In this document: piece after piece, positions 18,545-26,463 of the stretch
Numbering within the stretch: the stretch's first letter is position 1
Layout: each line of letters begins with the position of its first letter
From: Streptomyces sp. ISL-66
GTDB lineage: Bacteria; Actinomycetota; Actinomycetes; Streptomycetales; Streptomycetaceae
Direction of reading: 5' to 3'
Length of the DNA: 38,089 nucleotides
Assembly: GCF_018614135.1 (NCBI RefSeq)
Contig: NZ_JAGGOW010000013.1
Location: forward strand, 1 to 38,089
Notes under the pieces: generated by a model
What the model was told of the DNA's origin: nothing
What the model saw: only the letters and a program-made list of their open reading frames with translations
Database searches by the model: none
Position numbers and translations under genes: made by a program

Positions 18545-18958
18545 CTAGCGGGATTCGCCGGTTTCCCGGGCCTCGCGCCACTGCGTGAGCTCGGCTTCGA
18601 CGTCGAACTCGGTGAGGTTCAGCGGCGGGCCCGGTGGCGGCCTGCGCAGGGCCGCGCGGATCTTGGTGTTGACCTCGGTCAGGACGTCCCGGACCTGCCG
18701 TTCGGTGCGGGCCGCGCGGACCGCCTCCCGCGCGTCCTCGGCCTCCTTGCGGAGGGCGAGCGCCGGCGGGAGGACCGCGAAGCCCTCGCGGTGCAGCTTG
18801 CCCTTGATCCACCACAGCTCGTCGTACGGGGCGTCGAGGGAGGCCAACGGCTTGCCGAAGCCGGGCAGTTCCTCGAACTCGCCGCGCTCCTCGGCCTGTC
18901 TGATCTGCCGGTCCACAAAGGATTCGAAGCTGACGCCCGGCGGTTTACGCTCGGTCAT
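18545..18958 (-). CDS. DUF1992 (DnaJ-homologue subfamily C member 28-like) protein
   Basis: A 137-residue protein matching DUF1992. Diagnostic is the N-terminal block VDRQIRQAEERGEFEELPGFGKPL followed by DELWWIKGKLHREGFAVLPPALALRKEAEDAREAV. The middle is strongly helical with many charged residues. The family occurs in bacteria and, fused to a J domain, in eukaryotes; its role is unknown, and no J domain is present here. ATG 18958 is preceded by GGGAGGCAAC, which decides the start. Confidence 0.9.
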   Translation of the reverse strand: MTERKPPGVSFESFVDRQIRQAEERGEFEELPGFGKPLASLDAPYDELWWIKGKLHREGFAVLPPALALRKEAEDAREAVRAARTERQVRDVLTEVNTKIRAALRRPPPGPPLNLTEFDVEAELTQWREARETGESR

Positions 18959-19028
18959 GTTGCCTCCCAAGGGGTCCCCACCAGCATATCTCCGCTGCCT
19001 GCGAACGCAGTTGCTCGCCGTAGGCGGC

Positions 19029-19502
19029 CTAGAGGCGGCGGTCCGCCTCCGCGATCGGGATGTCGTTGATGCTGGCCTCGCGGCGGCGCATCAGGCCGGC
19101 GGCGTCGAACTCCCACTGCTCGTTGCCGTGGCTGCGCCACCACTGGCCGGCCGCGTCGTGCCACTCGTACTCGAAGCGCACCGAGATGCGGTTGTCGGTG
19201 TAGGCCCACAGCTCCTTGCGCAGCCGGTACTCCAGCTCGCGCTCCCACTTGTCGGCGAGGAAGGCCCGGATCTCGGCGCGGCCGGTGAGGAAGCGGTCGC
19301 GGTTCCGCCAGGCGGAGTCCTCGGTGTAGGCGAGGGCGACGCGTTCCGGGTCGCGGCTGTTCCAGGCGTCCTCCGCGGCCTGGACCTTGGCGCGGGCGGA
19401 CTCCTCGGTGAAGGGCGGCAGCGGCGGCCGCACGGCGACGGGGCCAGCGGGGACAACGGGCACGGCGGGAACGGCGGGGACGGCGGTCACGGCGTTGGTC
19501 AT
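19029..19502 (-). CDS. NTF2-like protein, DUF1348
   Basis: A 157-residue protein with a low-complexity Val/Pro/Ala N-terminus (1-30) and a DUF1348 domain (about 31-157): [69 protein letters not shown], then [28 protein letters not shown] and the terminal [10 protein letters not shown]. The fold is NTF2-like with a deep pocket; the biochemical role is unknown. ATG 19502 follows GAGAGG. It is divergent from a TetR gene across a double palindrome and so is probably repressed by it. Confidence 0.9.
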   Translation of the reverse strand: MTNAVTAVPAVPAVPVVPAGPVAVRPPLPPFTEESARAKVQAAEDAWNSRDPERVALAYTEDSAWRNRDRFLTGRAEIRAFLADKWERELEYRLRKELWAYTDNRISVRFEYEWHDAAGQWWRSHGNEQWEFDAAGLMRRREASINDIPIAEADRRL

Positions 19503-19525
19503 GGGGCGCCTCTCGACACGGACGG

Positions 19526-19563
19526 GAGAACGGTCGTTCTCACCTTAGAGAACGACCGTTCTC
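19526..19563. promoter_or_regulatory. Double palindromic TetR operator
   Basis: Two 16-bp palindromes, GAGAACGGTCGTTCTC (19526-19541) and GAGAACGACCGTTCTC (19548-19563), each with perfect 7-bp arms and a 2-nt centre, are separated by 6 nt. They lie in the 92-nt divergent region between the DUF1348 gene and the TetR gene. The spacing is about two helical turns centre to centre (22 bp). Confidence 0.85.
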
Positions 19564-19594
19564 CCCGCAAGGGAATCTGCTCTACCCTGGGCTC

Positions 19595-20179
19595 ATGCCC
19601 GCCGCCCCGATGAACGACGAAGAGGCCCGCACCCGCCTGCTGGACGCCGCGGAGGCGCTCTTCTACTCCGAGGGCATCCAGGCCGTCGGCATGGACCGCC
19701 TCCGCACGGAGTCGGGCGTCCCGCTCAAGCGGCTCTACCGCCTCTACCCTGCCAAGGAATCCCTGGTCACGGCCTATCTGGAGCGGCGCGACCGCCGCTG
19801 GATCGCCGGCCTGCGTGAGGCGGTCACGGGCGGCGCCGACCCGGTCGGGGCGGCCTTCGACTGGCTCGGCCGCTGGTTCTCGGAGCCGGGCTTCCGCGGC
19901 TGCGCGTTCCTGAACGCGTACGGGGAGCTGGGCGCGGGTCCCGCCGGCGTACTGGAGGTCGTCCGCCGTCACAAGGCCGAGCTACGGACGCTGCTCGCCG
20001 AGATCGCCGGACCCGGCCGGGAGGACCTGGCGGAGCAACTGCTGCTGTTGGTCGAGGGCGCGACGGTGGTGGCCGCGCTGGAGCCCGGCCCGGGGGCGGC
20101 GGCGCGGGCGCGCGAGGCGGCGTACGCCCTCGTCCGCGCGCAGGACGACCGGAACGGAATTCACCCGGCTACCGAGTGA
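19595..20179 (+). CDS. TetR-family regulator
   Basis: A 194-residue regulator with an N-terminal helix-turn-helix (about 10-57): EARTRLLDAAEALFYSEGIQAVGMDRLRTESGVPLKRLYRLYPAKESLV. The C-terminal part (WLGRWFSEPGFRGCAFLNAYGEL, LLVEGATVVAAL) matches the TetR group in which a conserved Cys lies in the FRGCAF block. ATG 19595 is the natural start; ATG six codons later is an alternative. Its probable targets are itself and the DUF1348 gene through the two GAGAACG palindromes. Confidence 0.9.
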   Translation: MPAAPMNDEEARTRLLDAAEALFYSEGIQAVGMDRLRTESGVPLKRLYRLYPAKESLVTAYLERRDRRWIAGLREAVTGGADPVGAAFDWLGRWFSEPGFRGCAFLNAYGELGAGPAGVLEVVRRHKAELRTLLAEIAGPGREDLAEQLLLLVEGATVVAALEPGPGAAARAREAAYALVRAQDDRNGIHPATE

Positions 20180-20200
20180 CCGGTAACGCGTCGTAACCGG
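20180..20200 (+). terminator. Small hairpin after TetR gene
   Basis: CCGGT pairs with ACCGG and ACG with CGT, with one A-A mismatch between, directly after the TetR stop codon. No U tract. Weak candidate. Confidence 0.35.
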
Positions 20201-20310
20201 GCGGGTCTCATCATCAGCTTTTAACTGACCCCGGGCCTCCTGTCCACCGGTGGACCGCATTCGGCGGTCACGCGCCGGTTCCACCGTCTTCACTCGCGGA
20301 GGAAACACCC

Positions 20311-21684
20311 TTGTCTGCTTCCCGCTGCACGTCGGCCGCCCTGGTTGTCGCGGCCGTCACCGCGACCTGCCTGCTCCCGGTCGCACCCGCCTTCGCCGAC
20401 GACTCGCCGCACATCCGGTTCTCGCAGCCGTACGTCCCCTCGATCGCCGCCGGCAAGACCGGTCGCGTGGTGGTCGTCGCGGCCGTCGGTTCCGAAGCGG
20501 TGTCCGGCAGCAGCTTCCGCATCACGGCGCCGGAACGGACGACTTTCCCCGAGGCCCGGTTCTACTGGAACGGCGAGCGCGCGGGCGCACCCTGCACGCG
20601 CTCCGCGGACGCACGCCGGCTGACTTGCGACGCCGGGACCCGCGCGGGCTTCTCCTTCCCGGCCCGGAGCGACACCCGGCTGGGCGTACTCGTACGGGTG
20701 GACGCGAACGCGCCGGAGGGCACGACGCTCGACGGCGGCGAGTGGTCGGCCGGGGCAGGCTCGTCGACCCCGTACGCGGTCTCCACCCCGGTGACGGGCC
20801 CGAAGGGCGACCCGGGCGACGACGGACACGACGGACACGACGGCAAGCCGGGTCACGAGGGCAAGCCCGGCCACCACGGCAAGCCGGGCCGCCCCGGGCC
20901 CAAGGGTGACCAGGGCGAGAAGGGCGACCGGGGCGACAGGGGGGACCGCGGCGAGAAGGGGGATCGTGGCGAGAAGGGCGACCGGGGCGAGAAGGGCGAC
21001 CGCGGACCGAAGGGCAACATCGGGCCCAAGGGGCCGAAGGGGCCGAAGGGGTCGAAGGGCGACACGGGGCCCGCCGGGCCGAGGGGCGAGCAGGGACCGT
21101 CCGGAGGCCCCCAGGGCCCGAAGGGTGACACGGGGCCCGCGGGCCCGAGGGGCGAGCAGGGGCCGTCCGGAGGTCCCCAGGGCCCGAAGGGCGACACCGG
21201 CCCGGCCGGACCGAAGGGCGACACGGGCCCGGCGGGTGGGCCCAAGGGCGATAAGGGAGACAAGGGCGACCGCGGCGACCGCGGCAACACCGGCCAGACC
21301 GGGCCCGCGGGATCGCGCGGACCGGCGGGCCCGAAGGGTGACCGCGGCCCCAAGGGTGAGAAGGGCGACCAGGGCAAGCCCGGAAAGTGCAAGTGCGGCA
21401 AGGACCACGGCAAGGGCGGCCACGACAAGGACCACGGCAAGGGTCACGACAAGGACCAGAAGCCGAAGGCCCGCATCGTCAGCGACAAGCTGCACATCCG
21501 CACCGGCCCCGGCACCCAGTACAAGAAGACCGGCGTGTTCAAGTACGGCGCCGAGGTCCAGGTGCAGTGCAAGACCAACGGCACGGACGTCGAGGGCAAC
21601 TCCCTCTGGTACAAGCTCGCCGACGGCCGCGGCTGGATCGCCGCCCGCTACGCCGCGAACCTGAACCGCATCCCCACCTGCTGA
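20311..21684 (+). CDS. Secreted collagen-like protein with C-terminal SH3 domain
   Basis: A 457-residue exported protein. Signal peptide 1-29 (cleavage after AFA). A globular N-terminal domain (about 30-160) has two cysteines and a beta-rich look. A Gly-X-Y region of about 65 triplets (163-360) follows, rich in GPK, GDR, GEK and GDK, pairs known to stabilise bacterial collagen helices without hydroxyproline. Three single extra glycines split it into blocks of 34, 7, 7 and 17 triplets; the two 7-triplet blocks are near copies. A short Cys/His/Asp/Lys-rich stretch ([20 protein letters not shown]) may bind metal. The end (about 385-457) is a bacterial SH3-like domain ([38 protein letters not shown]) that probably binds the cell wall. 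The start is a TTG with GGAGG 8 nt upstream. A strong terminator follows. Confidence 0.92.
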   Translation: MSASRCTSAALVVAAVTATCLLPVAPAFADDSPHIRFSQPYVPSIAAGKTGRVVVVAAVGSEAVSGSSFRITAPERTTFPEARFYWNGERAGAPCTRSADARRLTCDAGTRAGFSFPARSDTRLGVLVRVDANAPEGTTLDGGEWSAGAGSSTPYAVSTPVTGPKGDPGDDGHDGHDGKPGHEGKPGHHGKPGRPGPKGDQGEKGDRGDRGDRGEKGDRGEKGDRGEKGDRGPKGNIGPKGPKGPKGSKGDTGPAGPRGEQGPSGGPQGPKGDTGPAGPRGEQGPSGGPQGPKGDTGPAGPKGDTGPAGGPKGDKGDKGDRGDRGNTGQTGPAGSRGPAGPKGDRGPKGEKGDQGKPGKCKCGKDHGKGGHDKDHGKGHDKDQKPKARIVSDKLHIRTGPGTQYKKTGVFKYGAEVQVQCKTNGTDVEGNSLWYKLADGRGWIAARYAANLNRIPTC

Positions 21685-21730
21685 CCCACCCCAACCGGGC
21701 CTGATCCCATCCGATCCTGCCCGCCCCAAC

Positions 21731-21786
21731 CACCTTCGGTGCGCACCGGGGCCCCCGAGCCCCGCGCGCACCGAAGGTGTTTTTTT
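21731..21786 (+). terminator. Intrinsic terminator of the collagen-like gene
   Basis: A perfect 14-bp stem (21731-21744 with 21766-21779, arm CACCTTCGGTGCGC) is followed by seven T. This is the clearest plus-strand intrinsic terminator in the window. Confidence 0.93.
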
Positions 21787-22342
21787 CGCGCCCGGACGGC
21801 CCGCCCTTCCCCCGCCCGCCCCGCACTCTCAGGAGCCGAGGTACCCGACGGCCCCGGCCACCGGCAGGCTCGCCCAGGCCCGCGTCCCGCACTCCGGCTC
21901 GCGGGACTCCCCGAACCCCACGCCCGCCCGCAGTCCCGCACCACGGCGGACATCACCCGCGGGCCGCGTGACCGTCGTGGAGGGTGAGACGGAGAGCCCG
22001 TTCGCGGGGGCCGGAGGGAGAGGTACGGGCTCCGACCAGCGGGGATCCAAGTACCAGGAGGCGGCTCAGAGTTCCCCGACAACCTGCACGGCGGCGGGCG
22101 GGGACGACCCGGTCGAGCCGGTGAGCGTGCGGCACGGCCCGTACGGTGCTGCGCGCGATCTGCGTTCCGTACGGCTCCCCGGGCACGGTCGGTCAGGCTG
22201 TACGCCGGCCCGTAGGGAGACGGCGGCTCCCCCATTCCGAAGTGATGGAGGAGCTCGCACTGCCGCCGGAAGCCTCCCGGGACTTCATCCGGGTGTCTCC
22301 ACCCCGGCCGGTCGGCCGGGGCGGAATACATGCGTCGCGGTC
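21787..22342. other. Gap of 556 nt without a supported gene
   Basis: No open frame here has a good start, ribosome binding site and natural residue composition. A minus-strand frame ending at 21829 finishes in PECGTRAWASLPVAGAVGYLGS, which reads like a real protein end, but no matching N-terminus is seen; it may be a gene remnant. The region also lies downstream of the Tad operon, which ends at 22343. Confidence 0.4.
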
Positions 22343-22978
22343 CTACTTGTCGCTGCCGCGCGGGAAGGTGATCTCGACTCGGCGGTTCTTCTTGCGGCCT
22401 TCCTCGGTGCCGTTGTCGGCGATCGGGTAGTCCTCGCTGTAGCCGCGCACGTCGAAGACGACGCTGGGGTTGGTCACGGTCTTCGCCAACTCCGCGTGTA
22501 CGGCGTCGGCACGCTGCTTGGAGAGTTCCTGGCCGTGCTCGTAGCTGCCCTGGTCGTCCGTGAAGCCGAAGACGCGCACGCGCGTGGCCTTCTGCGTGTT
22601 GATCTCTTGCGCGATGGCTTGTATCCGCGCGGCGGCCTGGGCGTTGAAGACCGCACTGTTCTCCGGGAACATCACCTCGGACTGCAGCGCCATCATGACC
22701 GTCTGATTGGTCTCCTGCCGCCGCTGCTCACCCCCGAGGTCTTCGACGACCTCGGCGATGTCCAGCACCTTGATCGGCGCGAGGGTCCCGCCCTGGGGGA
22801 TCTTCAACCCGGGCGCGTTGGCGTCGATGGGCACGGGAGCGGCGGCGGACGGCTCCGTACCGGGGGGTGTCGTGGGGTTGTCGTCGGCGTAGGCACCGGT
22901 CGCGCCAATGAAATGGGCGCCGGCTATGACAAGCCCGGCGACTGCCGCGGCGGCGGTGGTGCGGTGGCGTTGTGTCAT
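22343..22978 (-). CDS. Exported OmpA-family protein, last gene of the Tad locus
   Basis: A 211-residue protein with a signal peptide (about 1-31, ending TGAYADD), a Pro-rich linker, then an OmpA C-terminal-like domain (about 95-208): MFPENSAVFNAQAAARIQAIAQEI, FGFTDDQGSYEHGQELSKQRADAVHAEL with the peptidoglycan-contacting Asp (D141/D142) and Arg (R156), and RKKNRRVEI. This domain binds diaminopimelate-type peptidoglycan in the family, so the protein probably sits in the wall. The ATG comes 4 nt after the lipoprotein stop, so the two are translationally coupled. An OmpA domain beside Tad genes is usual in didermal bacteria; here it would anchor the machine to the thick wall instead (inference). 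Confidence 0.9.
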   Translation of the reverse strand: MTQRHRTTAAAAVAGLVIAGAHFIGATGAYADDNPTTPPGTEPSAAAPVPIDANAPGLKIPQGGTLAPIKVLDIAEVVEDLGGEQRRQETNQTVMMALQSEVMFPENSAVFNAQAAARIQAIAQEINTQKATRVRVFGFTDDQGSYEHGQELSKQRADAVHAELAKTVTNPSVVFDVRGYSEDYPIADNGTEEGRKKNRRVEITFPRGSDK

Positions 22979-22982
22979 GGCC

Positions 22983-23561
22983 TCACCCTGAGATCTTGAT
23001 GGTGCCCGTGGCGAAGGTTGGGATCGTAAAGTCCACCTCGGTGGTGGTGGCTGGAGGCATGGGGAACTGTGCGAAGAACGGAACGGTCTGCCCCGCATTG
23101 ATGTTTGAAATGCCCGTAGTGCACAGGCATCGACCATCAGTATCTCGGAGCACGTAGTACCGCTTCTTGCCGGCCTTGTCCACGAGACTGGCACCCGCCA
23201 CAGACTCACCACTTGAGGTGAGCTCGTTTCCCCGCCATGCCGTGGTGTGCGTGAAGTCATCTGCAGACGTGTTCTTGATTTGCCCACTCACGGTGATGAA
23301 GCCACCCTGGTCGCGATTGGCTGCATTCACAGTCAGTACGATCCCGCTCTCACCGTTCAGCGTGGCGAGCACCTGCGTCGGCACGCTGCTCGGCGCAGGA
23401 GTCTTGGAACTGCCCTCCTGAGGCTGCGATGCCGACGACTCCTTAGGCTCGTTCGGCTTCTCGTCATCACCGCCGCCACAGCCGGCCAAGGTGAGGGCCA
23501 AGACCGCCGCAACCGCTACGGCCGCTCCCCCGCGGACCTTCACTTTGTGCCGAGCATTCAT
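22983..23561 (-). CDS. Lipoprotein of unknown function in the Tad locus
   Basis: A 192-residue predicted lipoprotein. The signal peptide ends in LAGC (lipobox, Cys at 28). A Ser/Pro/Glu-rich spacer (29-62) leads to a beta-rich domain (about 63-192): VLTVNAANRDQGGFITVSGQIKNTSADDFTHTTAW and RYYVLRDTDGRCLCTTGISNINAGQTVPFFAQFP, an immunoglobulin-like pattern reminiscent of DUF4352/FxLYD-type extracellular domains. ATG 23561 precedes the signal. It sits between TadG-like and OmpA-like genes and has visibly lower GC than the assembly genes. Confidence 0.85.
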   Translation of the reverse strand: MNARHKVKVRGGAAVAVAAVLALTLAGCGGGDDEKPNEPKESSASQPQEGSSKTPAPSSVPTQVLATLNGESGIVLTVNAANRDQGGFITVSGQIKNTSADDFTHTTAWRGNELTSSGESVAGASLVDKAGKKRYYVLRDTDGRCLCTTGISNINAGQTVPFFAQFPMPPATTTEVDFTIPTFATGTIKISG

Positions 23562-23590
23562 GTACGCCGCTTCCTTGTCTCTCAGGGCCT

Positions 23591-24223
23591 TCAGCTAGCC
23601 AATCGCACGCTGAAAAGGGTTCTCGCCAGCTTCGACAACGGACCCGGATTCAGCGGGTCCAGCTCGATGGATGCCCGACCATCACACGTAATGTTCACCG
23701 GACCGGGCTTCGGTACCCCCGTGTCGGCGGGAGCCGGCGTCGTCGTCGGTGCAGGTTCCGACCCCAGTGAACACAGCGGTTTGATCACGGCTGTCGCGAC
23801 AGCCTCGCCGTGCATCGCCCCAGTGCCCGGCACAACGGACTGCCCAATGGTTCGGATGGTTTTGACCGAGACCGTGAACCTCGGAAGCACCGCTTCACAC
23901 TGGACCGTTGTCGCATTGTTCCGCTCGGCGAAACTCTCCGCCTCCGCACAGGCGGACTTCACGTCGAAGCCCTTGCCGTTGAGGATCTCTTCCCAGTCAG
24001 CCGGCTTGAGATCGGCCAGATTGAGGCCTACAAAGGCGTCGTCTCGAGCTTCCCGAGCCGCCGCCAACGCTGCGGCGTCAGCAGCACCTTGCGCCTCACT
24101 CCGAGTGTCTCCTGCCATCCCCACGACGAAGAAGGCGAGCGCAGCGAAGAGCAGCCCCGCCACCGCCACAACGTAGATGGGGAAGGCCTGCCCGCGGTCG
24201 TCCAGCCGCCCGTCCTTGATCAC
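23591..24223 (-). CDS. TadG-like pilus assembly protein
   Basis: A 210-residue protein with a single N-terminal membrane helix. It starts VIKDGRLDDRGQAFPIYVVAVAGLLFAALAFFVVGMAGDTRSEAQGAADAAALAAAREARDD, the TadE/G-like signature of a short positive lead, a Gly-Gln site, a hydrophobic helix and an Ala-rich helix. The C-terminal part (about 90-210) is extracellular, with cysteines in SACAEAE, VQCEAVL, KPLCSLG and ITCDGRA. GTG 24223 overlaps the stop of the pilin-like gene (GTGA), indicating coupled translation. Its role in pilus assembly is inferred from the family. Confidence 0.87.
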   Translation of the reverse strand: MIKDGRLDDRGQAFPIYVVAVAGLLFAALAFFVVGMAGDTRSEAQGAADAAALAAAREARDDAFVGLNLADLKPADWEEILNGKGFDVKSACAEAESFAERNNATTVQCEAVLPRFTVSVKTIRTIGQSVVPGTGAMHGEAVATAVIKPLCSLGSEPAPTTTPAPADTGVPKPGPVNITCDGRASIELDPLNPGPLSKLARTLFSVRLAS

Positions 24224-24468
24224 TTGCCTGCTTTGATCAGCCCGATCTGGTCCTTGATCTTGTTGGTGATCGTCGTACCGATGCCCGTGCCGACGATCGC
24301 CCCGATGATGACCACGACCACCAGGATGATCCCCAAGTATTCGAACGCGGTCTGGCCCCGGTCGCGGTCCGCGTACCGCTTGCGCATCCGTGTCACCGTC
24401 GTGTCCGTCCATCCGCTCAGGCGGATCTTGGCCTCGACGGATGCTTTCAGGAGTGGGCTGTGTGACAT
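24220..24468 (-). CDS. Flp pilin-like small protein
   Basis: An 82-residue protein with a class of type IV pilin signature: a basic leader (RMRKRYADRDRG), then the site G/QTAFEYLG with Glu at +5, then a single hydrophobic helix (IILVVVVIIGAIVGTGIG) and a short polar tail. The leader is longer (about 40 residues) than in typical Flp pilins. It is the best candidate for the structural pilin of this Tad locus. ATG 24468 is chosen for the GGGAGG site upstream. The 110 nt before it, after the response-regulator stop, may hold its own promoter. Confidence 0.87.
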   Translation of the reverse strand: MSHSPLLKASVEAKIRLSGWTDTTVTRMRKRYADRDRGQTAFEYLGIILVVVVIIGAIVGTGIGTTITNKIKDQIGLIKAGK

Positions 24469-24578
24469 GAGGGTTCCCTCCCGGGCCGGTGCCACTGTTG
24501 GTTTGCGGACGGTACGCCGAGTCACCAGTCGTTACCAAGGGTCCCGGGGCCCAATTACGGACCCACTGCGCACTCCGT

Positions 24579-25268
24579 CTACCCATGGCCGCTCACCCCG
24601 GGACGGGCCGTTCCCAGCCAGCGCGCTATCGCCTCGCTACGGGTGGCGCTCTGCAGTTTGGCGAAAATCCGGTTGATGTGGTTCTTGACCGTCTTCTCGC
24701 TGATGAAGCAGGTGGCCGCGATCTGTTGGTTGTTCATCCCTGACGCGATGAGCTCCATGACCTCCACCTCCCGCGAACTCAGTCCGAAGACAACAGAGTT
24801 GTGCAGACGCTCAGAAGACTGTGTCACAGTTCGTTGCGGCTGCGAAGAGGACCGGAGTTCCTCGAGCAACGCGCTCGCAGCGGACGGCGTGAAATGGGGG
24901 CGGCCGTCGCGGACGTCGCGGACCGCGCGGATCAGGTCATCGGCGGTGAACTCGCCGTGGACCAGGTAGCCGCCCGCTCCCAGGAGCAGTGCCTCGCGGA
25001 CGACTTCCGACTCCCGGCTGTACGTCAGCATCAGCACCGGCGCCAGCCGCACCAGGTGCGGGAGCGCCGAGATCCCGTCCACACCCGGCATCCGGACGTC
25101 CAGCAGGACGACCTCCGGAGCGTGCAGCCGGGTCAGCCGCAAGGCTTCGCGGCCGTCCGCGGCTTCGGCCACCACCGCGAACCCCTCGGTCGCCGTCAGC
25201 AGAGCGGTCAGGCCGGCCCGGACCACCGGGTTGTCGTCGGCGATCAGTACGCGCAGCGGCGACGGCAT
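24579..25268 (-). CDS. LuxR/NarL-type response regulator
   Basis: A 229-residue two-domain regulator. The receiver domain (1-120) has the acidic pair D11-D12 and phosphoacceptor D57 in VVLLDVRMPG, with T83 in LMLTYS and a Gly-rich segment where the conserved Lys normally sits (LLLGAGGYLVHGE; Lys apparently replaced by His). The C-terminal LuxR helix-turn-helix (about 162-222) reads LSSREVEVMELIASGMNNQQIAATCFISEKTVKNHINRIFAKL. ATG overlaps the kinase stop (TGATG), so the pair is translated together. Being inside the Tad operon, it probably controls this operon. Confidence 0.92.
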   Translation of the reverse strand: MPSPLRVLIADDNPVVRAGLTALLTATEGFAVVAEAADGREALRLTRLHAPEVVLLDVRMPGVDGISALPHLVRLAPVLMLTYSRESEVVREALLLGAGGYLVHGEFTADDLIRAVRDVRDGRPHFTPSAASALLEELRSSSQPQRTVTQSSERLHNSVVFGLSSREVEVMELIASGMNNQQIAATCFISEKTVKNHINRIFAKLQSATRSEAIARWLGTARPGVSGHG

Positions 25269-26458
25269 CACGCGCCCGCCTCCAACGCCGCGAGGGGCAG
25301 GTCCAGGCGGACCTGGGATCCCGAGCCCTTCGGGCCCGGCCCGACGATCAGACGGGCACCGATCTCGGCGGCGCGTTCCGCCATGCCCAGCAGGCCGAAG
25401 TGTCCTTGGCGTGAGAGCGCGGGAAGATCGGCTCCGTCCGGCAGACCGCAGCCGTCGTCCTCGATGGTCAGAGTGAGGTCGGTCGTGTCTGCCGTCAGGG
25501 TGACCGTGACGCGTGAGGCCCGGGCATGCCGGCGGGCGTTCTCCAGTGCCTCCGAGGTCACGGCCAGGAGATGGCGGGCCACCGTGGCCGGTACCACCGG
25601 CAGCCCAACCACTGTACGGAGCTCCGCACCTGTGGTGAGGTCGCGGAGTTCGGAGAGCAGCGAGACGCCCGGCGCGTCCGGGGCCTGCCTCAGATCCGTC
25701 AGCAGGCAACGGGACTCCGCCGCCGCGTGGCGGGCCGCGACGGACAGCAGTTCCGCCTGACGGCGGATATCCGTCGGATCCGTCGTCCGGGCCAGGGCAT
25801 CCGCCGTCAGGGCCAGGCCGTGCAGGGTCTTCGCTACCGAGTCGTGCATCTCCCGGGCCAGACGGTTCCGTTCGGCCCGGACCGCTTCCGCGACCGCGAG
25901 GCGGGAGCGGGTCTCCGCCAGGGCTCGGCTCGCCTCACCGAAGCGGAGGAGGAGATCGCGCAAGCACGACCCCGCGCCGCCGGCGAGCAGGCACAGCACG
26001 GGCAGGACCAGGGTGTCCGCCAGAACCGCGACCGCGATCGCCTGCACGGCCGCGTAGACCGCCGAACCGCGCCACCCGTGGACCAGTCCGGCCAGCAGGG
26101 GGGTGCAGACGGAAACGAGGCCGAGCGGGGACCCGGGGGGCGCCGTGACCAGGAGTAGGACGCTGAGTCCCATGTCGAGGGCCAGGAGCCGGCGGTGCCG
26201 CAGGAGCAGCGGGCCGAAGCGCTCCCAGTCGCGGAACAGGACGTAGGACAGCAGGAAGGTGAGCAGGATCGCGCCGCCCACGAGGTACGTGGGTCCCCCG
26301 CGCGCGGTCCGCGCCAGCGCCCACGGGGCTCCCAGGCCGATCAGCACCATCCGGAACGCGAAGACGTGGCGGCACAGGGTCTGGAGGGCGTTCACGTGGA
26401 GGGGCGGGGAAGGTGCCGGTGCGCGATGCGCCGGCAGCGGGACGTCCAGTACCGCCAT
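25268..26458 (-). CDS. Membrane histidine kinase (HisKA_3 type), partner of the LuxR regulator
   Basis: A 396-residue sensor kinase. Five to six hydrophobic segments (about 30-165) form the membrane sensor; no large extracellular domain is seen. Then come the DHp helices ERNRLAREMHDSVAKTLHGLALTADAL (phosphorylated H205) and the HATPase_c domain with N-box ALENARRHARASRV (N307), G1 box EDDGCGLPDG (about 335) and GHFGLLGMAERAAEIGARL. ATG 26458 has GGTGAG at a fair distance; GTG 26467 overlapping the TadC stop is an equally possible start. The gene is within the Tad operon between tadC and the response regulator. Confidence 0.9.
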   Translation of the reverse strand: MAVLDVPLPAHRAPAPSPPLHVNALQTLCRHVFAFRMVLIGLGAPWALARTARGGPTYLVGGAILLTFLLSYVLFRDWERFGPLLLRHRRLLALDMGLSVLLLVTAPPGSPLGLVSVCTPLLAGLVHGWRGSAVYAAVQAIAVAVLADTLVLPVLCLLAGGAGSCLRDLLLRFGEASRALAETRSRLAVAEAVRAERNRLAREMHDSVAKTLHGLALTADALARTTDPTDIRRQAELLSVAARHAAAESRCLLTDLRQAPDAPGVSLLSELRDLTTGAELRTVVGLPVVPATVARHLLAVTSEALENARRHARASRVTVTLTADTTDLTLTIEDDGCGLPDGADLPALSRQGHFGLLGMAERAAEIGARLIVGPGPKGSGSQVRLDLPLAALEAGA

Positions 26459-26463
26459 GGCGC

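Noticed and set aside
20853..21440. Minus-strand frame with Pro-Phe-Gly-Ser repeats
   Set aside because: It is the mirror image of the Gly-X-Y repeat region of the collagen-like gene and has no start signal.
21648..22331. Minus-strand open frame of 227 codons
   Set aside because: Arg/Pro/Gly/Ser-rich composition, no ribosome binding site, overlap with a strong terminator and the end of the collagen-like gene.
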